From an uncultured Granulosicoccaceae bacterium (GTDB taxonomy: Bacteria; Pseudomonadota; Gammaproteobacteria; Granulosicoccales; Granulosicoccaceae), in contig CALHNS010000104.1 in the NCBI GenBank assembly GCA_938035125.1, positions 1 through 37,363 of the forward strand: a stretch of 37,363 nt of DNA, read 5' to 3'. Numbering within the stretch: the first letter of the stretch is position 1; each line of letters opens with the position of its first letter. This document shows positions 1 through 8,350 of this stretch, one piece after another. The notes below the pieces were generated by a model. It was not told the origin of the DNA. It was given only the letters and a program-made list of their open reading frames with translations, and did no database searches. A program made the translations under genes and the position numbers.

Positions 1-255
1 AGCATCCACATCAGTGACAGAGGCTGCGTGGTCGGGCAAGGCGAATTAAAGAAAACCCGTTTCGATCCGTTGTTCACCATCAATCATTCCTTTGCTAATG
101 CTCGGGCCAAGATCAATCGGTTAAACCGACGCACCTGGTGCACCACAAAATTGCCCAAGCGATTATCCGATCACATCGACATCTACATCGATGTGCTCTG
201 TGAACGGTTGGAGCGTCAACGCAAAAACTTAGAACGCCGGGAGGCGATAGGATGA
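1..255 (+). CDS. IS transposase, C-terminal remnant (5' end outside window)
   Basis: The frame is open from the first base, so this is the tail of a longer gene; a GTG at 28 is probably internal. The visible 84 residues contain NHSFANARAKINRLNRRTWC followed by TTK and a basic stretch, then a helical end rich in Arg, Glu and Leu. That layout (Asn-Arg-Leu-x-Arg-Arg-Thr, Thr-Thr-Lys, then a terminal helix) resembles the C-terminus of IS1-like DDE transposases. The family assignment is from memory of the pattern and is uncertain. The catalytic core lies outside the window, so I cannot tell an intact element from a fragment. A 24-codon frame starting at 252 overlaps the stop but has no recognisable product. 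Confidence 0.5.
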   Translation, partial: SIHISDRGCVVGQGELKKTRFDPLFTINHSFANARAKINRLNRRTWCTTKLPKRLSDHIDIYIDVLCERLERQRKNLERREAIG

Positions 256-290
256 AATCAGCCGCTTCGGAGCTTCAACAGAGTCGTTTA

Positions 291-308
291 GCCCCACTCA
301 ACTGGGGC
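291..308 (-). terminator. short GC-rich hairpin after the FAD oxidase gene
   Basis: GCCCCA and TGGGGC form a perfect 6-bp stem around a 6-base loop, 4 bases beyond the TAG stop (313-315) of the minus-strand oxidase. No T-run follows on either strand, so intrinsic termination is uncertain. It could also belong to the end of the neighbouring insertion element. Confidence 0.35.
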
Positions 309-312
309 AGTT

Positions 313-1587
313 CTACAGGCTCCTAAGGAACTGATTGGCCGTAAAAGCCGTTTGATAAAGCGTCTTAAAAAACGGCGCACTAGGCACCGTAGTCAGCGAA
401 CTAATCGGCAACGGCAAATCATTCTTATCCGCACCCATCAACAAATCAGCCATGGCCTTGCCGAACACCGTTCCAGTCGTAATGCCTCGCCCGTTGTAAC
501 CTATTGGCGTATAAAGGTTGTTATCAAGCTCGTAAATGCGGGGCAAATGATCTGGGGTCATTGCAATTTGACCGTACCAAGCCTCTTCAAATTCAACCTC
601 TCCCAAATCAGGGAAAATACGTTTTATTTGTTTTCTAGCCCAACGCTGAGACAACCCTTTGTCTGTGTCACCAACGATTGATCCCATGCTGCCTATCAGT
701 AATCGATCAAACGCATCGCGTCGATAGTTAAACATGATTTGGCCGGTATCCCATAGCCCTTGCTTACCAGGTAATATGTGATTGGCTTCTTTGCCTAAGG
801 GGGCTGTGGCTAATTGAAAATAATGAATCATGGTGAACACTTTTTTCAAATCAGGCCACAAGTCATCGGTGTAGGCGTTGGTACCCAGTATCACCGCATT
901 AGCGCGAAGCTCGCCTTGATCGGTTTCAACTAACCATTCATCGTGATGTTTAGTTAGCTTAGTGGCTTTAACGCCTGTGCTAATTTGGGCGCCTGCTCCA
1001 ATAGCTGCACGCGCTAAACCACGGCAATAACCCATGGGGTTGATGGTGCCCGCTCGGTGATCCAACAAACCGCCATGAAACACATCGGTGCCGATTAAAT
1101 CAGACACTGCCGAGCGCTCAATTAAATCAACTGGCTCACCCAAACGTATCCATTCCTCGGCACGTGCCTGAAGCTCTTTAAAGCCATTGGCTGAATGTGC
1201 AGCGTGGATGGTGCCGGTGCGTGTAGCTTCACACCGAATTTGAAATTTCTCAATTAACGAAAAAACATACTCTGGACCCTTACCAAATTCTTTAACGAAA
1301 CGCGGCCCGTAAGTTTCCCCTAATTGTTTACGAACATCTTGTGGAGGCAACCACAACGCTGCGTTCACCAAACCGCAATTGCGACCAGAACCACCGTAAC
1401 CAATTTGTTTTGCCTCTAGTACGTGGGCAGAGAGACCTCGTTCTGCACAATGCAACGCGGTAGACAAACCCGTAAACCCTGCACCCACAATGGCAACATC
1501 AACCTTACCGCCACTGTTAAAAGGGTTGCTGTAGTCTTTTTCTTCTGCTGATACATCCCACAACGATATTGGGCTAGTTGATGACAT
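313..1587 (-). CDS. FAD-dependent amine/amino-acid oxidoreductase (DAO family)
   Basis: A 424-residue flavoenzyme of the D-amino-acid-oxidase fold, a usual length for gamma-glutamylputrescine-oxidase (PuuB/OrdL)-like enzymes. The dinucleotide-binding beta-alpha-beta motif is GAGFTG at residues 35-40, followed by the ribose-binding Glu near residue 58 (VLEAKQ) and the GSGRNCG segment that packs on the flavin. Near the C-terminus, YNGRGITTGTVFGK is the second FAD-contact region. The enzyme likely oxidises a C-N bond of an amino acid, N-methyl amino acid or polyamine conjugate in the cytoplasm and releases H2O2; the exact substrate cannot be read. It starts at ATG 1587, divergent from the glyoxalase/oxidase/Aap genes, which suggests a shared amine-catabolic role. 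Confidence 0.85.
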   Translation of the reverse strand: MSSTSPISLWDVSAEEKDYSNPFNSGGKVDVAIVGAGFTGLSTALHCAERGLSAHVLEAKQIGYGGSGRNCGLVNAALWLPPQDVRKQLGETYGPRFVKEFGKGPEYVFSLIEKFQIRCEATRTGTIHAAHSANGFKELQARAEEWIRLGEPVDLIERSAVSDLIGTDVFHGGLLDHRAGTINPMGYCRGLARAAIGAGAQISTGVKATKLTKHHDEWLVETDQGELRANAVILGTNAYTDDLWPDLKKVFTMIHYFQLATAPLGKEANHILPGKQGLWDTGQIMFNYRRDAFDRLLIGSMGSIVGDTDKGLSQRWARKQIKRIFPDLGEVEFEEAWYGQIAMTPDHLPRIYELDNNLYTPIGYNGRGITTGTVFGKAMADLLMGADKNDLPLPISSLTTVPSAPFFKTLYQTAFTANQFLRSL

Positions 1588-1680
1588 TAATCGCTCTACA
1601 TTTTTGAGTCTGTCTTTCGTTTAATCTACCATGGGCTGGCATTACAGACCTCTTTACCGGATAAACCACTTGCACTTGCT

Positions 1681-1787
1681 GCGGGTTGCGGGTTCGGGTT
1701 GCGGGTTCGGGTTGCGGGTTCGGGTTCGGGTTCGGGTTGCGGGTTGCGGGTTCGGGTTCGGGTTCGGGTTCGGGTTCGGGTTCGGGC
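1681..1787. repeat. GGGTTC/GGGTTGC tandem repeat with 17 G-tracts
   Basis: The plus strand has 17 consecutive GGG tracts (first at 1683-1685, last at 1784-1786), each separated by TTC or TTGC, so 6- and 7-bp units are mixed. This is an ideal G-quadruplex-forming pattern (short 3-4 base loops) on the plus strand, with C-tracts opposite. It lies in the 331-bp divergent gap between the two outward-facing genes (starts at 1587 and 1919), so length changes could alter promoter spacing. Open frames through it encode only Pro-Glu, Asn-Pro or Gly-Phe dipeptide runs and are not credible genes. Confidence 0.9.
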
Positions 1788-1875
1788 AATTTTCGCTTAA
1801 CCTAGAACGATAACTCAAAATATTGACACAAATTTCAGGCAGTGTCATTCTTATGAATTTACGTCAGCAAGCTGC

Positions 1876-1915
1876 AAGCTCAACACAACAAGCTCAACAC
1901 AACAAGCTCAACATA
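1876..1915. repeat. 14-bp tandem repeat just upstream of the glyoxalase gene
   Basis: AAGCTCAACACAAC occurs at 1876-1889 and 1890-1903, then a partial third copy at 1904-1915. The array ends 3 bases before the preferred ATG at 1919 and occupies the place where a ribosome binding site would sit. No purine-rich Shine-Dalgarno is visible in it. Confidence 0.85.
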
Positions 1916-1918
1916 ATT

Positions 1919-2554
1919 ATGAATAATAGAATTGATCATGTCGCCATTGGTTGCGATTCTCTTGAACGTGGCGCCGAGATTATGAGAGACAAACTGGGTG
2001 TGTCACTCACGCAAGGTAGTAAGCACGATTTAATGAGTACGCATAATCGAGTGATGCAAGCGGGTAACGAAAGTTTCTTTGAACTAATTGCTCAAGATCC
2101 TAATGCGCCTCAACCCAAACGTACCCGATGGTTCACGCTCGACAATCAACATACTTTGCAACGATTATCAGAATCACCGCGTGCTCTGTGTTGGGTGGTC
2201 AATACCAATGACCTTGATGCCGTGGTTGCAGCCAGCCCAATCGATTTAGGCGAGGTTGTTACCTTTACCCGGGGTGATCGCTCATGGCGGCTAACGGTTC
2301 CTGCGGATGGGCATCTGCCTGGCGAAGGGCTCATTCCTGCGTTCATTGAATGGTCGCCTGGCCCACACCCCAGTAGCGCGCAACAAGATTTAGGGGTTAG
2401 GTTAGATAAAATTAATTTATCTCATCCGAACCCAGATCTGTTGATTGAACAGCTTACGCAACTGCGCGTTAACGACTTAGCAACCGTTAAACAAGGCAAG
2501 ACGGCATTATCGTTTACATTCGATACACCCAATGGCGCGGTGACGCTAAATTAA
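1919..2554 (+). CDS. Glyoxalase-3-like VOC-fold protein
   Basis: A 211-residue cytoplasmic protein that starts directly with the vicinal-oxygen-chelate motif (RIDHVAIGCDSLE, residues 4-16). It continues with the STHNRVM...ELIAQDP pattern typical of the Glyoxalase_3 family, where His and Glu usually bind metal. Function within the family is poorly defined; isomerisation, ring cleavage or lyase activity are all possible. I chose ATG 1919 because the family homology begins there. The longer frame back to a TTG at 1823 would translate the 14-bp tandem repeat into a low-complexity leader. It is 21 bp ahead of the next FAD oxidoreductase gene, so the two are probably co-transcribed. Confidence 0.8.
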   Translation: MNNRIDHVAIGCDSLERGAEIMRDKLGVSLTQGSKHDLMSTHNRVMQAGNESFFELIAQDPNAPQPKRTRWFTLDNQHTLQRLSESPRALCWVVNTNDLDAVVAASPIDLGEVVTFTRGDRSWRLTVPADGHLPGEGLIPAFIEWSPGPHPSSAQQDLGVRLDKINLSHPNPDLLIEQLTQLRVNDLATVKQGKTALSFTFDTPNGAVTLN

Positions 2555-2575
2555 GGTTCTTTTAAGCGTTAACTT

Positions 2576-3973
2576 ATGAACCGGTATAGCACAGAAGTCG
2601 CCATTATTGGTGCGGGTATTGTCGGCATCGCAACGGCGTATTACCTAAAAAAATTGAACCCTGATGTGCCTGTAATACTAGTGGATGCGGCTGAGCCTAT
2701 GGCATTAACATCAGCGCAGTCTGGTGAAAACTATCGCAACTGGTGGCCTCACCCCATCATGACGGCATTCACTGATCGCAGTATTGACTTAATGGAAACA
2801 CTGTCCAATGAGACGAACAACTTAATCAATATGAACCGGCGGGGTTATTGTTTGGCATCCCGCATCGAAGATACCGACAAGCTCATGGCTGAACTGAACC
2901 ATGGTTATTCACAATCTTCGAATTTGCAGATTCGTGTGCATGAAAATAACGCCACTCAAGCTTATCATCCGCCCACTTCTGCAGATTGGGAAAGCGCGCC
3001 AACTGGGGTTGATGTCCTCAAAGATCAGAGGTTAATCCAATCCACTTTTCCCTCTTACGACCCCTCCATAAAAACGATTGTGCACATTCGCCGCGCGGGT
3101 GCGATAAGCGCGCAGCAAATGGGCCAACACATGCTGCAATACTTTAAGGCATCAGGAGGCCAATTCTTACGGGCAAACGTTGATGAGATTGAGCACGATG
3201 GAGATTTTGTTTTACGTACAAACACAAACACAAACACAAACACAAACGATGTTTCAACAAAAAATCATATTTCAATAAAATCTGAAAAGCTCATTAATGC
3301 CGCTGGGCCATTTTTGCAGCACATCGCATCAATGCTTTCAACAACACTGCCTGTGCACAACACGTTGCAGCAGAAGATTGCTTTTGAAGATACTCACAAA
3401 GCCATTCCTCGTAACATGCCTTTTTCGATAGATCTTGATGCTCAACTAATCGATTGGACAGATGAAGAGCGCGAATGGCTACTTGAAAGTGATGAGCACA
3501 AAGCACTAACAGAACTCATGCCCGGTGCGATACATTGCCGCCCGGAAGGTGGAGACAAAGGCACTTGGCTAAAACTGGGCTGGGCCTATAACAGCAATGC
3601 AGAATTGCCCAGCCGCAACCCGGTATTAACAGATGCTTTTCCAGAAATTGTTTTACGTGGTGCAGCCAGATTGAATCCAGCCCTTAAACGATACGAAACC
3701 ACGCTGCCTAAACATACGCATCACTACGGCGGCTACTACACACTCACTAACGAGAACTGGCCTTTGATTGGGCCAACCGATGTAGCGGGTGCGTTTGTCG
3801 TGGGCGCTATGTCAGGGTTTGGCAGCATGGCAGCGTGTGCAGCTGGCGAGCTGTGTGCGCTTCATGCAATGGATGCGCAATTGCCTAATTATGCGCACGC
3901 ACTGTCTTTGCTACGTTATCAAGACACCACCATAATGAGCGAACTACAGGCTTTATCGACAGGAATTTTATAG
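2576..3973 (+). CDS. FAD-dependent oxidoreductase (DAO / sarcosine-oxidase-beta-like)
   Basis: A 465-residue flavoenzyme with the N-terminal Rossmann motif GAGIVG at residues 12-17, an SGENYRNWWPH segment (about residues 49-59) expected near the flavin, and a C-terminal FAD-contact region GAMSGFGSMAA. It belongs to the DAO superfamily that oxidises amino acids, N-methylglycines and similar amines. It is the second such enzyme here, and the amino-acid ABC transporter follows 176 bp downstream, so it may act on the imported compound; that is inference. An in-frame run of five Thr-Asn pairs (residues 215-224) interrupts the substrate domain and is encoded by a perfect 6-bp repeat. It probably forms a surface loop, since both flanking motifs are intact. 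Confidence 0.82.
   Translation: MNRYSTEVAIIGAGIVGIATAYYLKKLNPDVPVILVDAAEPMALTSAQSGENYRNWWPHPIMTAFTDRSIDLMETLSNETNNLINMNRRGYCLASRIEDTDKLMAELNHGYSQSSNLQIRVHENNATQAYHPPTSADWESAPTGVDVLKDQRLIQSTFPSYDPSIKTIVHIRRAGAISAQQMGQHMLQYFKASGGQFLRANVDEIEHDGDFVLRTNTNTNTNTNDVSTKNHISIKSEKLINAAGPFLQHIASMLSTTLPVHNTLQQKIAFEDTHKAIPRNMPFSIDLDAQLIDWTDEEREWLLESDEHKALTELMPGAIHCRPEGGDKGTWLKLGWAYNSNAELPSRNPVLTDAFPEIVLRGAARLNPALKRYETTLPKHTHHYGGYYTLTNENWPLIGPTDVAGAFVVGAMSGFGSMAACAAGELCALHAMDAQLPNYAHALSLLRYQDTTIMSELQALSTGIL
3218..3247 (+). repeat. in-frame ACAAAC x5 microsatellite
   Basis: Five perfect copies of ACAAAC encode (Thr-Asn)5 within the FAD oxidoreductase. The unit is a multiple of three, so slippage would change loop length without a frameshift. 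Confidence 0.9.
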
Positions 3974-4022
3974 GCCCCAACGTAAGTTTTAGGGATTTTA
4001 TAGATCTCAATACAAACTTTTA
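3963..4022. repeat. imperfect 30-bp tandem duplication over the oxidase stop codon
   Basis: The segment beginning GAATTTTATAG at 3963 recurs at 3993 as GGATTTTATAG, with about two thirds of positions matching over 30 bp. The first copy contains the oxidase stop codon. The remainder of this 176-bp gap up to the binding-protein gene is AT-rich and probably holds the aap promoter, but I see no convincing -35/-10 pair. Confidence 0.4.
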
Positions 4023-4149
4023 ATCTAATTATATCAACACTTTACAGCTCACTGTATTTTAACCACCTGTTTTACAACCGGTTAAAAAATTAGACGATAA
4101 AAGCCAAATGATTTACTATGAATTCACCATAAAAATGAGGGGAAGTTCT

Positions 4150-5199
4150 ATGTCAGTAATAAATAACCGTTTGATTCCAACGGTTGTCGCCGGGTGTTTT
4201 GCCGCCCTATCCTTGGTGTCCACATCAGCGTCGGCTGAAAATGGCGATACGCTTAAAGCGGTTAACGATCGCGGAAGCCTATTATGTTCAGGTCACAACG
4301 GCAGCTTTCCTCCGTTTGTTCAAGTCACCGATGACAACGAATGGAGTGGTTACGATATCGACTACTGCCGCGCGTTAGCTGTTGCAATTTTCGGTTCTGA
4401 CGACAACCTAAAAGTAGTTCCTATCAGTTGGGCACAGCGCTTCCCATCTTTGCAATCAGGTGACATTGACGTTGTCATTAAAGCTACCGGTTGGACAATG
4501 GGTCGTGATACCGAGCTGGGCATTCAATTTTCTGTTCCTTACTTTGTTGGTGCTACCAACGTCATGATGCCTAAAGAGCTAGGCAGTACATCGCCTGAAA
4601 CACTTGAAGGTGGATCTTTATGCGCAAACGCTGGTACTTCAACCGAGCGTCTTGCAGCCAACTTTTTCAAAAGCCGTGGTATTGAAATCGAGATGATCAC
4701 TTTTGAGAAAAGTGAAGAAACTCGTGATGCCTACTTTGCCGGTCGTTGCGATAGTTTGGTTGGTTGGGGCCCTAACTTAGCGGTTACCCGTCAAAGCGCA
4801 GAAAACCCAGATGATCACGCCATGATGGACGTGGCACTAGCTCTAGAACCTGAATCAGCTGCAATGCGACAAGGTGATGACAACTGGGTAGATATTGTTA
4901 ACTGGATGTTTGCAGCCACTTGGATTGCAGAAGCCAATGGCATTACATCTGCGAACGTGGATGAGCACAAAGCTAACCCTGCCGATAGCACCGTAGAGAA
5001 GCTTTTGGGTGTATCTCCTGGCATTGGTGAGCGATTGGGCTTAAGTGATGATTGGGCTTACAATGTGATCAAACAAGTGGGTAATTCTGCTGAAATTTTT
5101 GATCGCAATATCGGCGGTGAATCGGTGTACAAACTCGACAGAGGTTTGAACGCACTTTGGAGTGATGGCGGTGTCATCGTGCCGATGATTCTCGACTAA
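4150..5199 (+). CDS. aapJ: Amino-acid ABC transporter periplasmic binding protein (AapJ type)
   Basis: A 349-residue periplasmic solute-binding protein with a clear signal peptide (residues 1-29, ending STSASA before Glu30). The mature start (LKAVNDRGSLLCSGHNG), the WSGYDIDYCRALAVAIFG segment and the RDTELGIQFSVPYF region match the AapJ/BztA branch of family-3 binding proteins for polar L-amino acids. ATG 4150 is chosen because AGGGGAAG lies just upstream; an ATG at 4108 in the same frame would spoil the signal peptide. It is the first gene of a four-gene transporter locus. A stem-loop after its stop probably lets it be made in excess over the permeases. The ligand is not readable; a broad L-amino-acid range is usual for the family. 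Confidence 0.88.
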   Translation: MSVINNRLIPTVVAGCFAALSLVSTSASAENGDTLKAVNDRGSLLCSGHNGSFPPFVQVTDDNEWSGYDIDYCRALAVAIFGSDDNLKVVPISWAQRFPSLQSGDIDVVIKATGWTMGRDTELGIQFSVPYFVGATNVMMPKELGSTSPETLEGGSLCANAGTSTERLAANFFKSRGIEIEMITFEKSEETRDAYFAGRCDSLVGWGPNLAVTRQSAENPDDHAMMDVALALEPESAAMRQGDDNWVDIVNWMFAATWIAEANGITSANVDEHKANPADSTVEKLLGVSPGIGERLGLSDDWAYNVIKQVGNSAEIFDRNIGGESVYKLDRGLNALWSDGGVIVPMILD

Positions 5200-5242
5200 T
5201 CAACCCAACGCGCGGGCCACTTTACTTGCCAGCGTATTAACA

Positions 5243-5279
5243 AACGGCTTGGTCGCTAATACTCTGCGACCGAGCCGTT
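5243..5279 (+). promoter_or_regulatory. intercistronic stem-loop between aapJ and aapQ
   Basis: AACGGCTTGGTCGC (5243-5256) and GCGACCGAGCCGTT (5266-5279) pair over 14 positions with a single G-U wobble around a 9-base loop. No T-run follows, so a full terminator is less likely than a 3'-end-protecting or partially terminating structure. It sits in the 140-bp gap after the binding-protein gene, the classic position for structures that raise binding-protein mRNA above permease mRNA. Confidence 0.7.
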
Positions 5280-5339
5280 ATCCTCCTCACTCCCCCATTT
5301 CAATGATTCTTATCAACACCGCGAACAAAAACAGCCGCT

Positions 5340-6497
5340 ATGGGTAGCGTTCTAGGCAACCAAAAAACTAGGGAAATAGTTTTCCAAGCGGTGGTGCTGT
5401 CGGTTGTGGCCGCCTTGTTAATAGGCATGGTGATGAACACTCGCGCCTCACTTGAAGCGCAAAGCCTAACCACTGGGTTCGGATTTTTAGAGCGTTCAAC
5501 GGGTTGGGATTTCTCATTCTCTGTATTGCCGTACTCCATCAGCGACAGCTACAGTAAAACGATTCTTATTGGCTTCCTGAATACGTTGTTACTGGGTTTT
5601 TTGGGAATCTCTCTTGCCACAATAATCGGTGTCATCATCGGTTTAGTGCGAACATCGAAAAATGCCTTATTTTCAATGTTGGGAACCGTATACGTTGAAA
5701 TCTTTCGAAACGTTCCGCTGATTCTGCAAGCCATTTTTTGGTATTCCATTGTTACGCAATTACCTAGGCCTAAATCTGCACTGTCTTTGGGCGATTCGGT
5801 GTTTCTTAGTGGCCGAGGGCTGTATTTTCCGGTTCTAAATATTGCCATGTGGTCGGTTGCACTAATGATCTTACTGATCATTGCATGGTTATTTTTCCTG
5901 CCTTGGCTGCGCCACAAGATGAATCATTCATCGAGCTTCTTTCTCATCAAGCGAATCGGCTGGATTTTATTGCCCTTAATACTTGTGTTAATCGGTTATT
6001 TAGCGCGCACGCCAGACACCCCCTTACTTAATATGCCAGCGCTTAAGGGTCTTAACTTTAAAGGCGGTATGCGCATGCCGCCTGAATTGTCTGCGCTGGT
6101 TATTGCCATTGCGTTATACGGTGGTGCTTATATTGGCGAGGTGGTTAGAGCAGGATTAATGTCAGTTCCCAAGGGCCAAATAGAGGCAGGTTTTGTTAAC
6201 GGTCTGAAGCCGCTGCATATATTCTCCCGCATTCGATTACCCTTAGCCATCAGAGCGGTGCTGCCATCACTGACCAATCAATATGTGCAGCTGATGAAAG
6301 CCACCACTATCGGTATCGTGGTCGGGTTCTCCGATTTGTTTATGATCATATCCACCTCGATAAACCAAAGTGGGCAAACATTGGAATTACTGGCGATTCT
6401 GATGGGCGGCTTTCTAGTGATCAACTTATCGATTGCCTTCGTCATGAATTCGATCAATAAAAAAATAGCCATCAAAGGTTATGAGGTGAAAAGTTAA
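5340..6497 (+). CDS. aapQ: Amino-acid ABC transporter permease (AapQ type)
   Basis: A 385-residue inner-membrane permease of the HisMQ/AapQM family. There is one N-terminal membrane segment, a periplasmic loop holding SLTTGFGFLERSTGWDFSFS, then a multi-span domain with the NVPLILQAIFWY segment. The cytoplasmic coupling loop AGFVNGLKPLHIFSRIRLPL fits the EAA motif that docks on the ATPase. The length is normal for AapQ and longer than HisQ. The ATG at 5340 is the only ATG between the preceding in-frame stop and the first membrane segment, and it has no obvious Shine-Dalgarno, consistent with lower expression than aapJ. It ends 4 bp before the next permease gene. Confidence 0.88.
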   Translation: MGSVLGNQKTREIVFQAVVLSVVAALLIGMVMNTRASLEAQSLTTGFGFLERSTGWDFSFSVLPYSISDSYSKTILIGFLNTLLLGFLGISLATIIGVIIGLVRTSKNALFSMLGTVYVEIFRNVPLILQAIFWYSIVTQLPRPKSALSLGDSVFLSGRGLYFPVLNIAMWSVALMILLIIAWLFFLPWLRHKMNHSSSFFLIKRIGWILLPLILVLIGYLARTPDTPLLNMPALKGLNFKGGMRMPPELSALVIAIALYGGAYIGEVVRAGLMSVPKGQIEAGFVNGLKPLHIFSRIRLPLAIRAVLPSLTNQYVQLMKATTIGIVVGFSDLFMIISTSINQSGQTLELLAILMGGFLVINLSIAFVMNSINKKIAIKGYEVKS

Positions 6498-6501
6498 TCT
6501 C

Positions 6502-7581
6502 ATGACTGAAGCATCAATAGCGTTACCACCGCAAACCCCGTTTTCGCAGAGAATTAAAAAGAGCCTATTTGCAACACCGCTTGATTGCCTGCTTACGTTA
6601 ATCTGCGCCTTCTTTTTTACCTATATCATTTATCTATTTGTTGATTGGGCATTTTTATCCAGTATTTGGCGGGCTGACGATGAGCCGTTATGCAAAGAAG
6701 CAGGAGGCGCTTGCTGGTCGGTGATTGATGCCAGGCACCGGATTATTTTCTTCGGCTTATTTCCTTTCGAGGAACATTGGCGTTCAACCCTTGCCTGCGC
6801 GGTCATGATTGTTACCTTCATTGCCTCCTGCGTTCCTTGGTTCTGGACTACGATGAAGCTTAGCGCTTTATGGATTGCAGGCTTTGCAACCTTTTATATC
6901 TTGATGCACGGTGGTTTGTTTGGCTTAAGTGTCATCACGCCTGAACGATGGGGCGGCTTAGCACTAACGCTTTTTATATTTGCTGCGGTATCCATTATCG
7001 GCATGCCTTTATCCATTGTTCTGGCGTTGGGCCGCCGATCCAAACTGCCCGTAATTGCTAAGATGTTTGGGCTCTTCATTGATTTTTTTAGATCCTTACC
7101 GCTACTCACCATCTTATTTACCGCAGCGGTTATCACCCCATTTGTTTTACCTGGGTGGTTGCAAGGAGACAAACTGTATCGGGTCATTGTCGGTTTCGCG
7201 ATCTTTTTCGCAGCCTACCAGGCAGAGAACATTCGCGCTGGCTTGCAAGCTATTCCATCAGGGCAAGATGAAGCAGGCTTAACCTTAGGCCTGAATTACA
7301 TGCAACGCGTTACGCGCATTCAGTTGCCTCAAGCGTTTCGCAATTCGCTGCCCGCGGTTGTTAATCAGTTTGTCATCACATTCAAAGAAACCTCTATTGT
7401 TACCATTGTTGGTTTTTTTGAAATTCTGGCTTCAGGTTCTGCAGCCTTTGGTACAGGACAATGGACCGTGCACTACATCGAGGTGTATGTGTTCATTGGC
7501 GCTATCTATTTTGTCTTTGTGTTTTCTCTGTCCCGATACGGCGCCTACCTAGAACGAAAACTGAGAGTAGGACATGGCTGA
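6502..7581 (+). CDS. aapM: Amino-acid ABC transporter permease (AapM type)
   Basis: A 359-residue inner-membrane partner of the preceding permease. A hydrophilic N-terminus is followed by a membrane segment near residues 30-52, a loop with Cys residues ([12 protein letters not shown]), and a C-terminal multi-span domain. The EAA coupling loop reads [20 protein letters not shown] and is followed by [14 protein letters not shown], as in AapM/BztC proteins. Its last 8 bases overlap the start of the ATPase gene, indicating translational coupling. With AapQ it should form the heterodimeric channel. Confidence 0.88.
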   Translation: MTEASIALPPQTPFSQRIKKSLFATPLDCLLTLICAFFFTYIIYLFVDWAFLSSIWRADDEPLCKEAGGACWSVIDARHRIIFFGLFPFEEHWRSTLACAVMIVTFIASCVPWFWTTMKLSALWIAGFATFYILMHGGLFGLSVITPERWGGLALTLFIFAAVSIIGMPLSIVLALGRRSKLPVIAKMFGLFIDFFRSLPLLTILFTAAVITPFVLPGWLQGDKLYRVIVGFAIFFAAYQAENIRAGLQAIPSGQDEAGLTLGLNYMQRVTRIQLPQAFRNSLPAVVNQFVITFKETSIVTIVGFFEILASGSAAFGTGQWTVHYIEVYVFIGAIYFVFVFSLSRYGAYLERKLRVGHG

Positions 7582-8332
7582 TCAATCCGAACCAAACGTT
7601 ATTGCTGTCACCATGAAAGCGGTGAATAAATGGTATGACGATTTCCATGTGCTTAAAGATATCGATTTTCAAGTTGCAGACGGAGAGAAAGTCGTTGTTT
7701 GCGGCCCATCGGGCTCGGGTAAATCCACCCTAATTCGGTGTATCTGTAAGTTAGAAGATCATCAAAAAGGCACCATTAATGTGTTGGGCACCGAACTGAA
7801 TGACAACGTGGCGAATATTGATGAGATTCGACGCGAGGTGGGCATGGTGTTTCAACAGTTTAATCTGTTCCCGCACATGACCGTGCTTGAAAACTGCACC
7901 TTAGCCTTAACCTTAGTGAGAAAAAAATCACGCAAAGAAGCCGAAGCGATTGCTATGCAATTTCTTGAAAAAGTGCGCATACCGGAACAATCGACTAAAT
8001 ACCCGGGCGAGCTTTCCGGTGGGCAACAACAGCGTGTGGCGATTGCGCGTTCACTGTGCATGAACCCCAAGATTCTGTTGTTCGATGAGCCAACCTCAGC
8101 GCTTGACCCCGAAATGATTTCTGAAGTACTAGACGTTATGGTTGCGCTGGCTGAAGAAGGCATGACGATGGTGTGTGTCACCCATGAAATGGGGTTTGCC
8201 CGGCGGGTTGCAGACAGAGTCATTTTCATGGACGCTGGCGAGATCGTTGAACAAAACACACCTTTCGAATTCTTTGAAAACCCAACCAATGAACGTACAA
8301 AATTATTTCTTAGCCAAATACTGCAACATTAA
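7574..8332 (+). CDS. aapP: Amino-acid ABC transporter ATPase (AapP type)
   Basis: A 252-residue cytoplasmic ABC ATPase with all motifs in order: Walker [10 protein letters not shown] (residues 44-52), Q-loop [10 protein letters not shown] (about 92-101), signature LSGGQQQR (147-154), Walker B ILLFDEP (167-173), D-loop SALDPE and switch His204. This is the normal length for polar-amino-acid transporter ATPases (GlnQ/HisP/AapP). It starts inside the end of aapM and completes the binding protein, two-permease and ATPase set. The enolase-superfamily gene begins 18 bp after its stop, so that enzyme is probably in the same transcript. Confidence 0.93.
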   Translation: MADQSEPNVIAVTMKAVNKWYDDFHVLKDIDFQVADGEKVVVCGPSGSGKSTLIRCICKLEDHQKGTINVLGTELNDNVANIDEIRREVGMVFQQFNLFPHMTVLENCTLALTLVRKKSRKEAEAIAMQFLEKVRIPEQSTKYPGELSGGQQQRVAIARSLCMNPKILLFDEPTSALDPEMISEVLDVMVALAEEGMTMVCVTHEMGFARRVADRVIFMDAGEIVEQNTPFEFFENPTNERTKLFLSQILQH

Positions 8333-8350
8333 CGCTGAAGCATTCTGAAA

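Noticed and set aside
1681..1787. CRISPR array or telomere-like end
   Set aside because: The units are 6-7 bp with no unique spacers and are internal to a gene-rich stretch, so neither CRISPR nor a chromosome end fits.
1574..1848. Open frames of 60-71 codons on both strands through the G-tract repeat, encoding Pro-Glu, Asn-Pro or Gly-Phe runs
   Set aside because: They are products of the 6-bp repeat in every frame, have no ribosome site or homology, and lie in a divergent promoter gap.
7852..8289. 145-codon frame antisense to aapP
   Set aside because: It overlaps the fully conserved ATPase motifs; Ser/Thr/Cys-rich shadow composition.
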